Notes: a model not told the origin generated them from the sequence alone. 64,000 nucleotides of DNA from Puniceibacterium sp. IMCC21224 (GCF_001038505.1 NZ_LDPY01000001.1:682001-746000), one strand, 5' to 3'; positions 10,613 to 20,130 are shown, numbered from the stretch's first letter. Numbers and translations are program-made.

Positions 10613-12314
10613 GATCCCTGTCTCCCTTGGCAAGTTCGATCCTGACTGAATTTGATCGAAATCTGGAATTGGTTTGTGAAATAAGATCGAGGCCGATGCC
10701 GTAGGACGAAGCGCCCTCGTGACCATGTTCGACCGCCGTAGTCTGTTCGATGCTGACCGCGCCGACACCTGCGAAAATATAAGGGCTTAGTACCATTGGC
10801 GTGCCAGCCATGGTGGTCGGAAACTGCGATGCCAGTTCTGCGCGCAGCAGCCAGCCGCTGTCACCGCGCAGCGACCCGGAATCAAAGGCCGACAAATCAC
10901 GCGCCCCGGCAATGCTGATTTGTTCCGATGTGACCAGCGGATCGCCGAACGACGTTTGCACCCGCCCTGACAGCGACAGCATCAACCGATCCGCCAGCGA
11001 CCGCTGATGAAAGCCTGACAGCGTGAGTTTGGTAAACTCGGCATCCGCGCCTTGCCGCGACAGGGGCACCGATCCGGCGGCATCCTCTTTGGTGCGTGCG
11101 CCAAAAGCATCGACGCCGTGCGACAGCACCATGCTGCCCTCGGAGACGGCATTGTCATCGTGAATATAGCTGATGCTGGCACTGGCGCGCAGGACGGTAA
11201 TGTTGTCCTCGTAAATCGGGGTCTCGCTCCCGCCGACGATCAGCGCCTGGTCGTCCTGTTGCCGGTCCAGTGCAACCTGGGTCGTCAGATTGAACTGGCG
11301 CGACCGGATCCAGGGATAGATCAGCCGCAGCGACTGGCGGTCAAAGTTGGACCGGGTCGGCGCGGTGCTGTCGTCGGGTGTGGTGTCGCTGGTCGTCAGT
11401 TCGACATTCAGCGCCAGTCCCGACGGCCCCAGTGGCATCACGGCACCCACAGCGAAAATCCGGTAGCGGGGATCGGCATCGAGGATCTGATGCGGGGAGG
11501 CTGACATGCGGGCATAAAACGATTCGCCAAAGCCCAGCGGGCTGTTGAATTCGACCCCGGCGTTCAGAACGAAAGTGCCCAACTCCTCGGAGGCCAGATT
11601 GTCAAAGCCGACAAAGCCAGTGATGGTACGGTATTCGGCGTCCAGCATCACCACAGTGCCGCCGGGTTGCTGGCCCGCCGTCAGGGCCGATCCCAGTGCG
11701 ACCCCAGCCACATCCCCAGCCAGCAGTAACTGCCGTTCCAGGTCGGGCAAGGCCACGCCCTTTTTGTCGACAAGCGGGGCAGTCAGCGTTGCGATCCGCG
11801 CGCGGACATTGTCGGGCAGGCCGGTCGAGTCGACGGTTTCGACAAACCCGTTCACAACTGCGACGCGCAACACTCCGCCATCGCGCAGGCTTTGTTGCGG
11901 CAGCACCACCCGCGCCAGAACATAGCCGGCATCGGCATAGGCGGCCTCAAGATCATTCACCGCGTTGAACAGTTCGGACACCGGGATTCGACCAGCCGTC
12001 AGGCGCGACTGAAGAGCGGCGTTGGCCGCAGCCATCTGTGGCAGCGGATCATCCAGTTTCACCCCCGACAGCGTAATGCCGATCTGCTCTGCGCCGGCGG
12101 GGGCCCGCGCCCCGGTAGCCCCGGAAAACACAATGGCACCGTCAAGGCGCTGTAACTGCGGTTGAAAACTGTCCGGCGTCACGGCGCTGGCACTTTGGGC
12201 GCTGGCACTGCCGGGCAACGCCAGACTTATGGCGACGCATTGGGCCAGCATCGTCGCGGCCATGACCGGGCGTCGCAAAACTGCGCGTTGGGGCTGTTGT
12301 GATCCGATCACCAT
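10563..12314 (-). CDS. TpsB outer-membrane transporter, ShlB/FhaC/HecB family
   Basis: 583 residues. It is the outer-membrane beta-barrel that exports and activates a TpsA exoprotein in two-partner secretion (type Vb). A signal peptide (residues 1-39, ending SASAQ) is followed by a POTRA-type region (IPVSELFNAVNDLEAAYADA, VLPQQSLRDGGVLRVAVVNG; about 100-200) and a long beta-strand-rich barrel. The barrel contains SLRGDSGWLLRAEL, the VRGY-like lid-loop motif typical of this family. The protein ends with an aromatic residue (RF), as outer-membrane proteins usually do. An upstream in-frame TTG at 12344 is possible, but the ATG at 12314 has a GGAG ribosome site 8 bases upstream and gives a normal signal peptide. 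It is the first gene of the operon with tpsA and the caspase-like gene. Confidence 0.93.
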   Translation of the reverse strand: MVIGSQQPQRAVLRRPVMAATMLAQCVAISLALPGSASAQSASAVTPDSFQPQLQRLDGAIVFSGATGARAPAGAEQIGITLSGVKLDDPLPQMAAANAALQSRLTAGRIPVSELFNAVNDLEAAYADAGYVLARVVLPQQSLRDGGVLRVAVVNGFVETVDSTGLPDNVRARIATLTAPLVDKKGVALPDLERQLLLAGDVAGVALGSALTAGQQPGGTVVMLDAEYRTITGFVGFDNLASEELGTFVLNAGVEFNSPLGFGESFYARMSASPHQILDADPRYRIFAVGAVMPLGPSGLALNVELTTSDTTPDDSTAPTRSNFDRQSLRLIYPWIRSRQFNLTTQVALDRQQDDQALIVGGSETPIYEDNITVLRASASISYIHDDNAVSEGSMVLSHGVDAFGARTKEDAAGSVPLSRQGADAEFTKLTLSGFHQRSLADRLMLSLSGRVQTSFGDPLVTSEQISIAGARDLSAFDSGSLRGDSGWLLRAELASQFPTTMAGTPMVLSPYIFAGVGAVSIEQTTAVEHGHEGASSYGIGLDLISQTNSRFRSNSVRIELAKGDRDHGSDETRFSISGNFRF

Positions 12315-12562
12315 GCGGTCGGCTCCATGCGGCAAAGACTTCAAACGTGCGTACTAAAATCGTCGGGACGGACCGCCAGGAATTCATACGGCCTTACGCA
12401 AGGCTAGGCGCGTCAATTGCCTTATTGCAAGGGTTTTTTCGGGACTCGTTCACATCGTGACAGTTGTGCCATCGGTCTGCGCACCGCGTCGGGACGATCC
12501 GGGCCAGAGTCACTATACTTCTGACCTTGCCGCGCCGTGTCATGGGTTCGGCGGCCTTTCGC

Positions 12563-13315
12563 CTAGCTTATGACCTGCCTCAGCTCGGTCTGAATTTCAC
12601 GCAGCTTTTCCAGATAGAGCGATGCAAGACGATCCGCCTGCGCGCGCTGCGATGACAGTCCGATATTGAGTGCGGCAACAATACGACTGTGCGTATCTAA
12701 CAGCGGAACTGCGATCGAAACCAGACCCGGCTCGACCTCTTGGTCAATCACCGCATAGCCCTGTTCACGCACGATTTGCAGTTCGGCGAATAACGCGTCG
12801 GCGGTTGTGATGGTGTTTGGGGTGCGGGCCGCCAGAGGGTGGGACAGGGCGGCAGTGATTGCAGAATCCGGCAGCGCCGCCAGCAAAACCCGTCCCATGG
12901 ATGTGCAATACGCGGGTAGGCGCGATCCGGGGGTCAGGGAAATCGACATGACTTTGTGTTGCGCGGCACGTGCAACATAGACGATTTCATCGCCATCTAG
13001 AATTGAGACCGACAGGCTTTCGCCCAGCTCTTCTGACGATCGGTCCAGCCACGGCTGCACGATTCGGGGCAACGGCATCGTCGCAAGGCAGGCCGTCCCA
13101 AGACGCATGATCCTGGGTGTCAGGGTAAAGAATTTGCCGTCGTAATCGGCGTAAGCCAGTTGGGCCAGCGTCAGCAGGCATCGTCGCGCCGTCGCCCGGT
13201 CAAGGCCGCTGGCGGCAGCCACCTGCGAGATGGATTGGCGCGGGGTGTCGGCGGTGAATGTTTCGATCACCAAGAGTCCTTTGGCGAGGCCGGTCATGAT
13301 GTCGCGTTGTTCCAA
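12563..13315 (-). CDS. pcaR: IclR-family regulator of the pca genes (PcaR-like)
   Basis: About 250 residues. An N-terminal helix-turn-helix (ISQVAAASGLDRATARRCLL, about residues 28-47) precedes the IclR effector-binding domain (LPAYCTSMGRVLLAALPDSA; VEPGLVSIAVPLLD). The RDIMTGLAKGLLVIETF start and the SMGRVLLAA segment closely resemble the P. putida PcaR family, which senses beta-ketoadipate. It is divergent from pcaIJF. I chose a TTG start at 13315 because AAGGGA lies 5 bases upstream; the ATG at 13297 is the alternative but has no good ribosome site. A perfect inverted repeat just upstream is its probable operator. What is inferred is the effector and whether it activates or represses. Confidence 0.85.
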   Translation of the reverse strand: MEQRDIMTGLAKGLLVIETFTADTPRQSISQVAAASGLDRATARRCLLTLAQLAYADYDGKFFTLTPRIMRLGTACLATMPLPRIVQPWLDRSSEELGESLSVSILDGDEIVYVARAAQHKVMSISLTPGSRLPAYCTSMGRVLLAALPDSAITAALSHPLAARTPNTITTADALFAELQIVREQGYAVIDQEVEPGLVSIAVPLLDTHSRIVAALNIGLSSQRAQADRLASLYLEKLREIQTELRQVIS

Positions 13316-13318
13316 GGT

Positions 13319-13371
13319 AATCCCTTTTGTGCGATATGTAAACAAACATCGTATATCGCACAAAAGGGATT
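13319..13371. promoter_or_regulatory. Perfect 19-bp inverted repeat in the pcaR-pcaI divergent promoter region
   Basis: Bases 13319-13337 and 13353-13371 are exact reverse complements (19 of 19), separated by 15 bases. The dyad fills most of the gap between the regulator start and pcaI (ATG 13421). Its position in a divergent regulator/structural-gene region makes it a strong candidate operator for the adjacent IclR-type regulator, and it would overlap the regulator's own promoter and ribosome site. Confidence 0.75.
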
Positions 13372-13420
13372 GCTGTCGAGCCGAACGTGACTTAACCCGT
13401 CGTAAAAGTAGGAGCACCCG

Positions 13421-14128
13421 ATGGACAAAACCATTTCCAGCACCGCTGAGGCGGTGGCGAAAATTCCCGATGGGGCGGTCGTGATGATCGGCGGTTTCGG
13501 CGGGGCAGGCGCACCGATCGAGCTGATCCATGCGCTGATTGATCAAGGTGCCAAAGATCTGACTGTCATCAACAACAATGCGGGCAACGGTCGCATTGGA
13601 ATCGCGGCGATGATTGATGCGGGTATGGTGGCAAAAATGATCTGCTCGTTCCCGCGCTCATCCAACCCGCGGGCGTTCAATGAAAAATACCTCGCCGGCG
13701 AAATTGAACTCGATCTTGTGCCGCAGGGCACCTTGGCAGAACGCATTCGGGCTGCGGGGGCGGGAATACCGGCCTTTTATACACCGACGGCTTTTGGCAC
13801 CGAATTGGCCAAGGGCAAGATTGTGGCCGAGTTCGACGGTAAATCCTATGTGCAGGAACGCTGGCTCAAGGCGGATTTCGCGTTGATCAAGGCCGAGTTG
13901 GCCGACCGGCACGGCAACCTGACCTATAACAAGACCGCGCGTAACTTTAGCCCGTTGATGTGTGCCGCGGCGCAGACGACAATCGTTCAGGCGTCAAAAA
14001 TCGTCGAACCCGGTGCCATCGACCCCGAGCACGTGGTCACCCCGGGTCTGTTCGTCGATCACATCGTCCATATTCCAGATCCGCAGCAGGAAGAAATGCT
14101 CATTCGCGCCGAGACTGTATACCCATGA
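13421..14128 (+). CDS. pcaI: 3-oxoadipate CoA-transferase subunit A
   Basis: 235 residues, the usual length for this subunit. With PcaJ it transfers CoA from succinyl-CoA to beta-ketoadipate, the penultimate step of protocatechuate/catechol breakdown. The GGFGGAGAPIELIHAL glycine-rich stretch near residue 24 and the conserved NKTARNFSPLM region near residue 175 mark a class I CoA-transferase alpha subunit. The start has an AGGAG site 6 bases upstream. The TGA overlaps the ATG of pcaJ by four bases, so the two subunits are translationally coupled. Confidence 0.94.
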   Translation: MDKTISSTAEAVAKIPDGAVVMIGGFGGAGAPIELIHALIDQGAKDLTVINNNAGNGRIGIAAMIDAGMVAKMICSFPRSSNPRAFNEKYLAGEIELDLVPQGTLAERIRAAGAGIPAFYTPTAFGTELAKGKIVAEFDGKSYVQERWLKADFALIKAELADRHGNLTYNKTARNFSPLMCAAAQTTIVQASKIVEPGAIDPEHVVTPGLFVDHIVHIPDPQQEEMLIRAETVYP

Positions 14129-14799
14129 CCGAATACAAATTGTCCAACGCACAAATTGCCTGGCGCGCCGCGCAGGACATCGCCGATGGCGATTATGTCA
14201 ACCTGGGGATCGGCTTTCCCGAAAAGGTGGCGCAATACCAGCCCACAGGACGGCAGGCGATCTTTCATACCGAAAATGGCATCCTGGATTTTGGCCCGTC
14301 CCCTGCCGAAGGCGAGGAAGACTGGGATCTGATCAACGCGGGCAAGCGCGCGGTGACGCTGAATCCGGGCGCGTCGTTCTTTCATCACGCTGACAGCTTT
14401 GCGATGGTGCGTGGCGGGCATCTGGATGTGGCCATTTTGGGCGCGTTCCAGGTTGCTCAGAACGGCGATCTGGCAAACTGGCGCGTCGGTGAAAAAGGGG
14501 TGCCCGCTGTCGGCGGCGCAATGGATCTGGTGCATGGGGCAAAACGGGTCGCCGTGATCACCGATCACGTGACCAAGACAGGCGATCCCAAGCTGGTTGA
14601 AACCTGTACCTTTCCGCTGACGGGACTGGCCTGTGTGACGCGGGTCTACACCAGCCTTGCGGTGGTCGACATCGAAGACGGGCGATTTGTCCTGCGCGAA
14701 AAGATCCCTGAAATCTCGCTCTCGGCGCTTCAGGATGTGACGGGCGCGACGCTGCATGTTAGCGATGCTGTGACCGACCTCATTACGCCCGAACTCTAA
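14125..14799 (+). CDS. pcaJ: 3-oxoadipate CoA-transferase subunit B
   Basis: 224 residues, beta subunit of the beta-ketoadipate:succinyl-CoA transferase. The catalytic glutamate is E50 in FHTENGILDFGP, the position that forms the glutamyl-CoA thioester in this family. VNLGIGFPEKVA near residue 25 is also typical. An in-frame reading upstream to 13960 is inside pcaI; the ATG at 14125 overlaps the pcaI stop as ATGA and is preferred. pcaF follows after 9 bases, with AAGGA just before its start. Confidence 0.94.
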   Translation: MTEYKLSNAQIAWRAAQDIADGDYVNLGIGFPEKVAQYQPTGRQAIFHTENGILDFGPSPAEGEEDWDLINAGKRAVTLNPGASFFHHADSFAMVRGGHLDVAILGAFQVAQNGDLANWRVGEKGVPAVGGAMDLVHGAKRVAVITDHVTKTGDPKLVETCTFPLTGLACVTRVYTSLAVVDIEDGRFVLREKIPEISLSALQDVTGATLHVSDAVTDLITPEL

Positions 14800-14808
14800 G
14801 GAATTCCC

Positions 14809-16011
14809 ATGCAAGACGCCTATATTTGCGATTACATCCGCACCCCGATTGGCCGTTTCGGCGGAACTCTGGCGCCGGTGCGCGCTGACGATCTTGGCGC
14901 GGTTCCCCTTAAGGCATTGATGGCGCGCAACGCCGGTGTCGATTGGGATGCCGTCGATGACGTGATCTATGGCTGCGCCAATCAGGCGGGCGAAGACAAC
15001 CGCAACGTTGCGCGCATGTCCGCCCTGCTGGCAGGATTGCCTGTGTCGGTGACGGGAACGACGATCAACCGCCTTTGTGGGTCGGGGATGGATGCGGTCA
15101 TCATGGCGGCCCGGTCGATCAAAGCAGGCGAGGCTGAGCTGATGATCGCAGGCGGGGTCGAAAGCATGAGCCGCGCGCCATTTGTGATGCCAAAGGCCAC
15201 AAGCGCCTTTTCCCGCAATGCCGAAATCTACGACACAACCATCGGCTGGCGGTTTGTGAATCCGCTGATGAAATCGCAATATGGCGTCGATTCGATGCCT
15301 GAAACCGGCGAAAATGTCGCCGAAGACTTCAACATCAGTCGCGCAGATCAGGACGTCTTTGCCTTGAACAGCCAAACCAAGGCGGCGCAGGCGCAGGCCA
15401 ACGGGCGGCTGGCACGGGAAATCACGCCGGTCACTATCCCACAACGACGCGGTGATGCGGTGGTGTTTGAGGCCGATGAACACCCCCGTGCGACCACGTT
15501 GGAAAAGCTGGCTAAACTGCCGACGCCGTTTCGCGCCGACGGGTCGGTCACGGCGGGCAATGCGTCGGGTGTGAACGACGGGGCGGCCGCGTTGATTATT
15601 GCATCAGCCAGTGCTGCCAAAAAATACGGGCTGACGCCGATTGCCCGCGTGTTGGGCGGGGCGACCGCCGGCGTTGCGCCGCGCATCATGGGGTTCGGCC
15701 CAGCACCTGCGTCGCAAAAGCTGATGGCGCGGTTGGGGCTGACTCAGGCGGACTTTGATGTGATCGAACTGAACGAAGCATTCGCGAGTCAGGGCCTTGC
15801 CACCTTGCGCGATTTGGGCATTGCCGATGATGATCCGCGGGTCAATCCGAACGGTGGTGCGATTGCGCTGGGTCATCCGCTTGGGATGTCGGGGGCGCGT
15901 ATCACCGGCTCTGCTGCGCTGGAGCTGTCTTTGACCGGGGGCACGCGGTCGCTGTCCACGATGTGCATCGGCGTCGGACAAGGGATCGCGCTGGCTCTGG
16001 AGCGTGTCTGA
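14809..16011 (+). CDS. pcaF: 3-oxoadipyl-CoA thiolase
   Basis: 400 residues, standard thiolase length. It cleaves beta-ketoadipyl-CoA with CoA to succinyl-CoA and acetyl-CoA, completing the beta-ketoadipate pathway. Active-site residues are all present: acyl-accepting C90 in NRLCGSGMDA, H356 in ALGHPLGMSG, and C386 in MCIGVGQG. The RTPIGRFGG N-terminus is typical of PcaF rather than of biosynthetic thiolases. It is the last gene of the pcaIJF operon. Other pca genes (ring cleavage) are not in this window. Confidence 0.93.
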   Translation: MQDAYICDYIRTPIGRFGGTLAPVRADDLGAVPLKALMARNAGVDWDAVDDVIYGCANQAGEDNRNVARMSALLAGLPVSVTGTTINRLCGSGMDAVIMAARSIKAGEAELMIAGGVESMSRAPFVMPKATSAFSRNAEIYDTTIGWRFVNPLMKSQYGVDSMPETGENVAEDFNISRADQDVFALNSQTKAAQAQANGRLAREITPVTIPQRRGDAVVFEADEHPRATTLEKLAKLPTPFRADGSVTAGNASGVNDGAAALIIASASAAKKYGLTPIARVLGGATAGVAPRIMGFGPAPASQKLMARLGLTQADFDVIELNEAFASQGLATLRDLGIADDDPRVNPNGGAIALGHPLGMSGARITGSAALELSLTGGTRSLSTMCIGVGQGIALALERV

Positions 16012-16137
16012 GGGCGGCCTGGCTGTTGGGATGACGTTGACGATATCACGGCGAAGGGGGCGAATGTCCTCTTAGACATCTCCTGTAACCTCTGCTAGAC
16101 CGCGCCCAAACCCCTCATACCCCAAAGGGCGCTTCAC

Positions 16138-17658
16138 ATGACCACCCCCAGACCCGTAGTCCTCACCATCCTTGATGGGTGGGGGCTGCGCGAGGACACG
16201 ACCGCCAATGCACCGGCGCTGGCGCGGACACCGACGATGGACTGGCTGATGGCCAACTGCCCGCATGCGCAGTTGATCACCCATGGACCGGATGTCGGTC
16301 TGCCGACCGGGCAGATGGGCAATTCCGAAGTTGGCCACACTAATATCGGCGCGGGCCGGGTGGTGGCGATGGATCTGGGGCAGATTGATCTGGCGATCGA
16401 AGACGGGTCGTTTTTCAAGAACCCGGCCATTCTTGAGATGATCCAGACCCTGCAGGACAGCAACGGCACCGCGCATCTGATGGGCGTGGTCAGTGATGGC
16501 GGGGTGCATGGACACCTGAACCACATCTTTGCGGCGGCCAAGGCGATTAGCCAGACCGGCGTGCCGGTGCTGATCCATGCGATCACTGATGGGCGCGACG
16601 TGGCCCCTAAATCGGCGGACGGCTTTATTGCCAAGCTGCAAAAACGTCTACCGCAGAATGTCGGCATCGCGACGGTGATCGGGCGGTACTATGCGCTGGA
16701 CCGCGATAACCGGTGGGAACGGGTGCAGACCGCCTATGATGCCATCGTCAACGGCAAGGGTGATCACGCCGACACTGCCCGAGACGCGGTAAAACAGTCG
16801 TATGCCGCTGACAAGACGGATGAATTTATCCCGGCTACAGTGATCGACGGCTATGATGGTATCCGCGAGGGCGACGGCCTTTTCTGTCTCAACTTTCGCG
16901 CGGATCGTGCGCGCGAAATTCTGGCGGCCATCGGCGCGCCCGACTTTGACGGCTTCGACCGTGGGCCAAAACCGCCGCTGGCCTCACTTCTGGGGATGGT
17001 GGCGTATTCGGATGCCCACGCGGGCTATATGGCCACGGTGTTTCCAAAACGGGAACTGCACAACACGTTGGGCGAATGGGTGGCAAAGCAAGGCAAGACG
17101 CAATTCCGCCTGGCCGAAACTGAAAAATATCCGCATGTGACCTTTTTCCTCAATGGCGGTAAGGAAGCGCCAGAACCGCACGAGGACCGGCTGATGCCGA
17201 AATCGCCAAAGGTAGCGACCTATGACATGCAGCCCGAGATGTCCGCCGAAGATGTGACGCAAGCCTTTGTTGCGGCTGTAGAAAAGGGCTACGATCTGAT
17301 CGTGACAAACTATGCCAACCCCGACATGGTTGGGCATACCGGCGATCTCAAGGCCGCGATCAAGGCCTGCGAAACCGTCGATGCCGGGCTGGGCCGGGTG
17401 TTAGAGGCGGTTCGTGCTGCGGGTGGCGCGATGATTGTCACAGCGGATCACGGCAATTGCGAAACCATGGTGGATCCCGAAACTGGCGGACCGCACACAG
17501 CGCATACGCTGAACCCGGTGCCCGTGGTGCTGTTCGGCGGGCCGAAAAAGGCCAAGCTGCGCAACGGGCGGTTGGCGGATCTGGCGCCGACGCTTCTGGC
17601 ATTGATGGGGCTGGAACTGCCCGCGGAAATGACCGGAGTTAGCCTGCTTAAACCATGA
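16138..17658 (+). CDS. gpmI: 2,3-bisphosphoglycerate-independent phosphoglycerate mutase
   Basis: 506 residues. It interconverts 3- and 2-phosphoglycerate in glycolysis and gluconeogenesis using two metal ions and a phosphoserine intermediate. The alkaline-phosphatase-type core shows metal-binding D13 (TILDGWGLRE), the nucleophile S63 (MGNSEVGHTNIGAGR), the CLNFRADRAREI segment and the C-terminal TADHGNCE and HTAHTLNPVP motifs. The ATG follows AAAGGG with about 7 bases between. The stop overlaps the start of the EnvC-like gene by four bases. Confidence 0.95.
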   Translation: MTTPRPVVLTILDGWGLREDTTANAPALARTPTMDWLMANCPHAQLITHGPDVGLPTGQMGNSEVGHTNIGAGRVVAMDLGQIDLAIEDGSFFKNPAILEMIQTLQDSNGTAHLMGVVSDGGVHGHLNHIFAAAKAISQTGVPVLIHAITDGRDVAPKSADGFIAKLQKRLPQNVGIATVIGRYYALDRDNRWERVQTAYDAIVNGKGDHADTARDAVKQSYAADKTDEFIPATVIDGYDGIREGDGLFCLNFRADRAREILAAIGAPDFDGFDRGPKPPLASLLGMVAYSDAHAGYMATVFPKRELHNTLGEWVAKQGKTQFRLAETEKYPHVTFFLNGGKEAPEPHEDRLMPKSPKVATYDMQPEMSAEDVTQAFVAAVEKGYDLIVTNYANPDMVGHTGDLKAAIKACETVDAGLGRVLEAVRAAGGAMIVTADHGNCETMVDPETGGPHTAHTLNPVPVVLFGGPKKAKLRNGRLADLAPTLLALMGLELPAEMTGVSLLKP

Positions 17659-18776
17659 TACGCGTCGCCGCCCTGTTGACCCTGCTCGCCAGTCCGACGC
17701 TGGCGCAAAGCCCGGCCGAAGCCGCGCGTGCGGCAGCCGATCAGCTTGAGGCAGCCTCAATCAGGCTGGACGCGGCGGATTCGGCGCGCGACCGGGTTCG
17801 GGCGCTGACCGAAACGGTGCGCGCCTACGAAAGCGGGTTGGGCGCGATGCGCGACGGGTTGCGCGACGTAGCGATCCGCGAAACCGAACTGACCCGCGAT
17901 CTGCGCAGCCGCGAGACTGAGGTGGCGCAGCTTTTGGGTGTGCTCCAAAGCCTTGGCCGGGCGCAGGTGCCCGAAACGCTGTTGCATCCTTCGGGTCCGC
18001 TGGGTACGGCGCGGGCCGGTATGCTGGTCGCGGCGGTCACGCCGGGCCTCGCGCAACAGGCCAGCGATCTGCGCGCGGATCTGGACGAAATCACGACCCT
18101 GCGAAAATTGCAGGAGGATGCGGTGCGTACCCTGCAAGAGGGGCTGAGCGGTGTGCAGGACGCGCGGACCGAACTTAGCCAGGCGCTGGCCGACCGCACC
18201 AACCTGCCCCGCCGTTTTACCGAAGATCCGGTGCGCACCGCGATCCTGATTGCCGGGACTGAAACCCTCGAAGGGTTTGCCAGCGGGCTGAGCCAGATGG
18301 CGACTGATGAGGCCGACGGCTCGCTCCCTTCTATAGACTCGCGCAAGGGCCAGCTGGCGCTCCCGGTCGCGGGCCAGATCCTGCGCCGCGCCGGGCAGGC
18401 GGATGCCGCCGGTGTGGAACGTCCGGGCATCGTCCTTGCCACCCGGCCCCGCGCGTTGGTGACCACGCCGACTTCGGCGACAATCCGGTATCGCGGGCCG
18501 TTGCTGGACTATGGTCTGGTCACAATTCTGGAACCGCAGACTGATTTGCTGTTCGTTCTGGCGGGCATGGACACCGCCTTTGGCGAGATCGGCGAGGTGC
18601 TTCCGGCGGGGTCGCCGGTCGGACTGATGGGGGGGGACGAGGCGGAAACCGGCGATATCCTGTCACCTGTCCGTGATAGGGCTGGAACTGTCCGACCGGA
18701 AACGCTCTATATAGAGGTCAGACAGGGTGATACGTCCGTGGACCCGCTGACGTGGTTCTCAACCGACAAGGGATAA
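17655..18776 (+). CDS. EnvC-like murein hydrolase activator with degenerate LytM domain
   Basis: 373 residues. A signal peptide (MIRVAALLTLLASPTLAQ) is followed by a long coiled-coil region (about 20-190, rich in Arg, Glu, Leu and Ala) and a C-terminal LytM/M23-like domain (about 240-365). The usual zinc-binding His and Asp residues of active M23 peptidases (HxxxD, HxH) are absent, as in EnvC and NlpD, which activate amidases at the septum rather than cut peptidoglycan themselves. It is translationally coupled to gpmI and followed 7 bases later by ctpA. The role in cell separation is inferred from architecture. Confidence 0.8.
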   Translation: MIRVAALLTLLASPTLAQSPAEAARAAADQLEAASIRLDAADSARDRVRALTETVRAYESGLGAMRDGLRDVAIRETELTRDLRSRETEVAQLLGVLQSLGRAQVPETLLHPSGPLGTARAGMLVAAVTPGLAQQASDLRADLDEITTLRKLQEDAVRTLQEGLSGVQDARTELSQALADRTNLPRRFTEDPVRTAILIAGTETLEGFASGLSQMATDEADGSLPSIDSRKGQLALPVAGQILRRAGQADAAGVERPGIVLATRPRALVTTPTSATIRYRGPLLDYGLVTILEPQTDLLFVLAGMDTAFGEIGEVLPAGSPVGLMGGDEAETGDILSPVRDRAGTVRPETLYIEVRQGDTSVDPLTWFSTDKG

Positions 18777-18783
18777 TACTAGC

Positions 18784-20121
18784 ATGAAGAAATTCGTCAT
18801 GGCCGCCGTGGGTGGCACGCTGGCCGGGATTCTCGCGACCACCCAGCTTGTGGGACCACTTCTGGCGCAGGAAAGCACGCGCACCACCAGTGTTTACGAA
18901 CAGCTCGACCTGTTCGGCGATATCTTTGAGCGGATTCGCGCCCAATATGTCGAAGAGGTGGACGAAGGCGAACTGATCGAGGCGGCGATCAATGGTATGC
19001 TCACCTCGCTTGATCCGCATTCCAGCTATCTGTCGCCCGACGATGCCACCAACATGCGGGTGCAGACCCGTGGCGAGTTCGGCGGTCTGGGAATCGAAGT
19101 CACGCAGGAAGAGGGCTTTGTCAAAGTTGTTTCGCCGATCGATGGCACCCCGGCGGATGAGGCGGGGATCGAGGCGGGCGATTTCATCACCCATGTCGAT
19201 GGAGAATCGGTTCTGGGCCTGACGCTGGACGATGCCGTGGATCTGATGCGTGGCCCGGTCGGGTCCGAAATCATCATCACCGTGGTCCGTGAGGATCAGC
19301 CCGAACCGTTCGACGTGTCGATCATCCGTGACACTATCAAACTGACGGCAGTGCGCACCCGGCTTGAGGGCGAGACGGTGGTTCTGCGCGTCACCACCTT
19401 TAACGATCAGACCACACCGAACCTGATTTCCGGGCTGGAGGAGCAAGTCGAGGCCGCCGGCGGCATGGATAACGTCAACGGCTTTGTTCTGGATCTGCGC
19501 AACAATCCCGGCGGTCTGCTGACGCAGGCGATCAAAGTCTCGGATACCTTCCTTGAAAAAGGCGAGATCGTTTCGACCCGTGGCCGCAACCCGGCTGATG
19601 GCGACCGCTACAACGCCACAAGCGGCGATCTTGCCATGGGCAAGCCGATTGTGGTGCTGATCAACGGCGGCTCTGCCTCGGCATCCGAGATTGTAGCAGG
19701 CGCGTTGCAGGATCATCGCCGCGCGATCGTTGTCGGCACCAAGAGTTTCGGCAAAGGGTCGGTCCAGACGGTGATGCCACTGCGCGGTGACGGTGCTATG
19801 CGCCTGACCACGGCGCGGTATTACACCCCGTCTGGCCGGTCGATCCAGAACCTTGGCGTGTCGCCCGATATCGTTGTGCAGCAGCCGCGCGCCAAGCTCG
19901 CCTCGGAAGAGGAAGAGCCCGGCACAACCCCCGCCACCCGGTCCGAGGCCGATCTGCGCGGAAGCCTGAACAACGACAGCCTGACCGACGACGAGATCCG
20001 CCAGATCGAGGAAGATCGCGCCAAGGTCGAAGCCGCCGCCGCCCTGCGCGAAGAGGATTACCAGATGGCTTATGCCATCGACATTCTCAAAGGTCTGTCG
20101 GCACTGGGTCCGAAAGAGTAA
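18784..20121 (+). CDS. ctpA: Carboxy-terminal processing protease (S41 family)
   Basis: 445 residues. Periplasmic serine protease that trims C-termini of envelope proteins. It has an N-terminal signal or anchor segment, a PDZ domain (about 90-170, [20 protein letters not shown] then GDFITHVDG) and the S41 peptidase core. The catalytic Ser lies in [14 protein letters not shown] and the Lys in [12 protein letters not shown] charged coiled-coil-like tail ends the protein. AAGGGA about 10 bases upstream supports the ATG at 18784. It forms an operon with the EnvC-like gene, consistent with a shared job in peptidoglycan remodelling. Confidence 0.94.
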   Translation: MKKFVMAAVGGTLAGILATTQLVGPLLAQESTRTTSVYEQLDLFGDIFERIRAQYVEEVDEGELIEAAINGMLTSLDPHSSYLSPDDATNMRVQTRGEFGGLGIEVTQEEGFVKVVSPIDGTPADEAGIEAGDFITHVDGESVLGLTLDDAVDLMRGPVGSEIIITVVREDQPEPFDVSIIRDTIKLTAVRTRLEGETVVLRVTTFNDQTTPNLISGLEEQVEAAGGMDNVNGFVLDLRNNPGGLLTQAIKVSDTFLEKGEIVSTRGRNPADGDRYNATSGDLAMGKPIVVLINGGSASASEIVAGALQDHRRAIVVGTKSFGKGSVQTVMPLRGDGAMRLTTARYYTPSGRSIQNLGVSPDIVVQQPRAKLASEEEEPGTTPATRSEADLRGSLNNDSLTDDEIRQIEEDRAKVEAAAALREEDYQMAYAIDILKGLSALGPKE

Positions 20122-20130
20122 ACCTGCACT

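Noticed and set aside
12410..12440. Terminator-like CCTT...AAGG hairpin with a T-run
   Set aside because: Stem is only four base pairs, and no plus-strand gene ends there.
14059..15483. 474-residue minus-strand frame opposite pcaJ-pcaF
   Set aside because: Shadow of two well-identified genes; composition shows the His/Arg-rich look of antisense translation.
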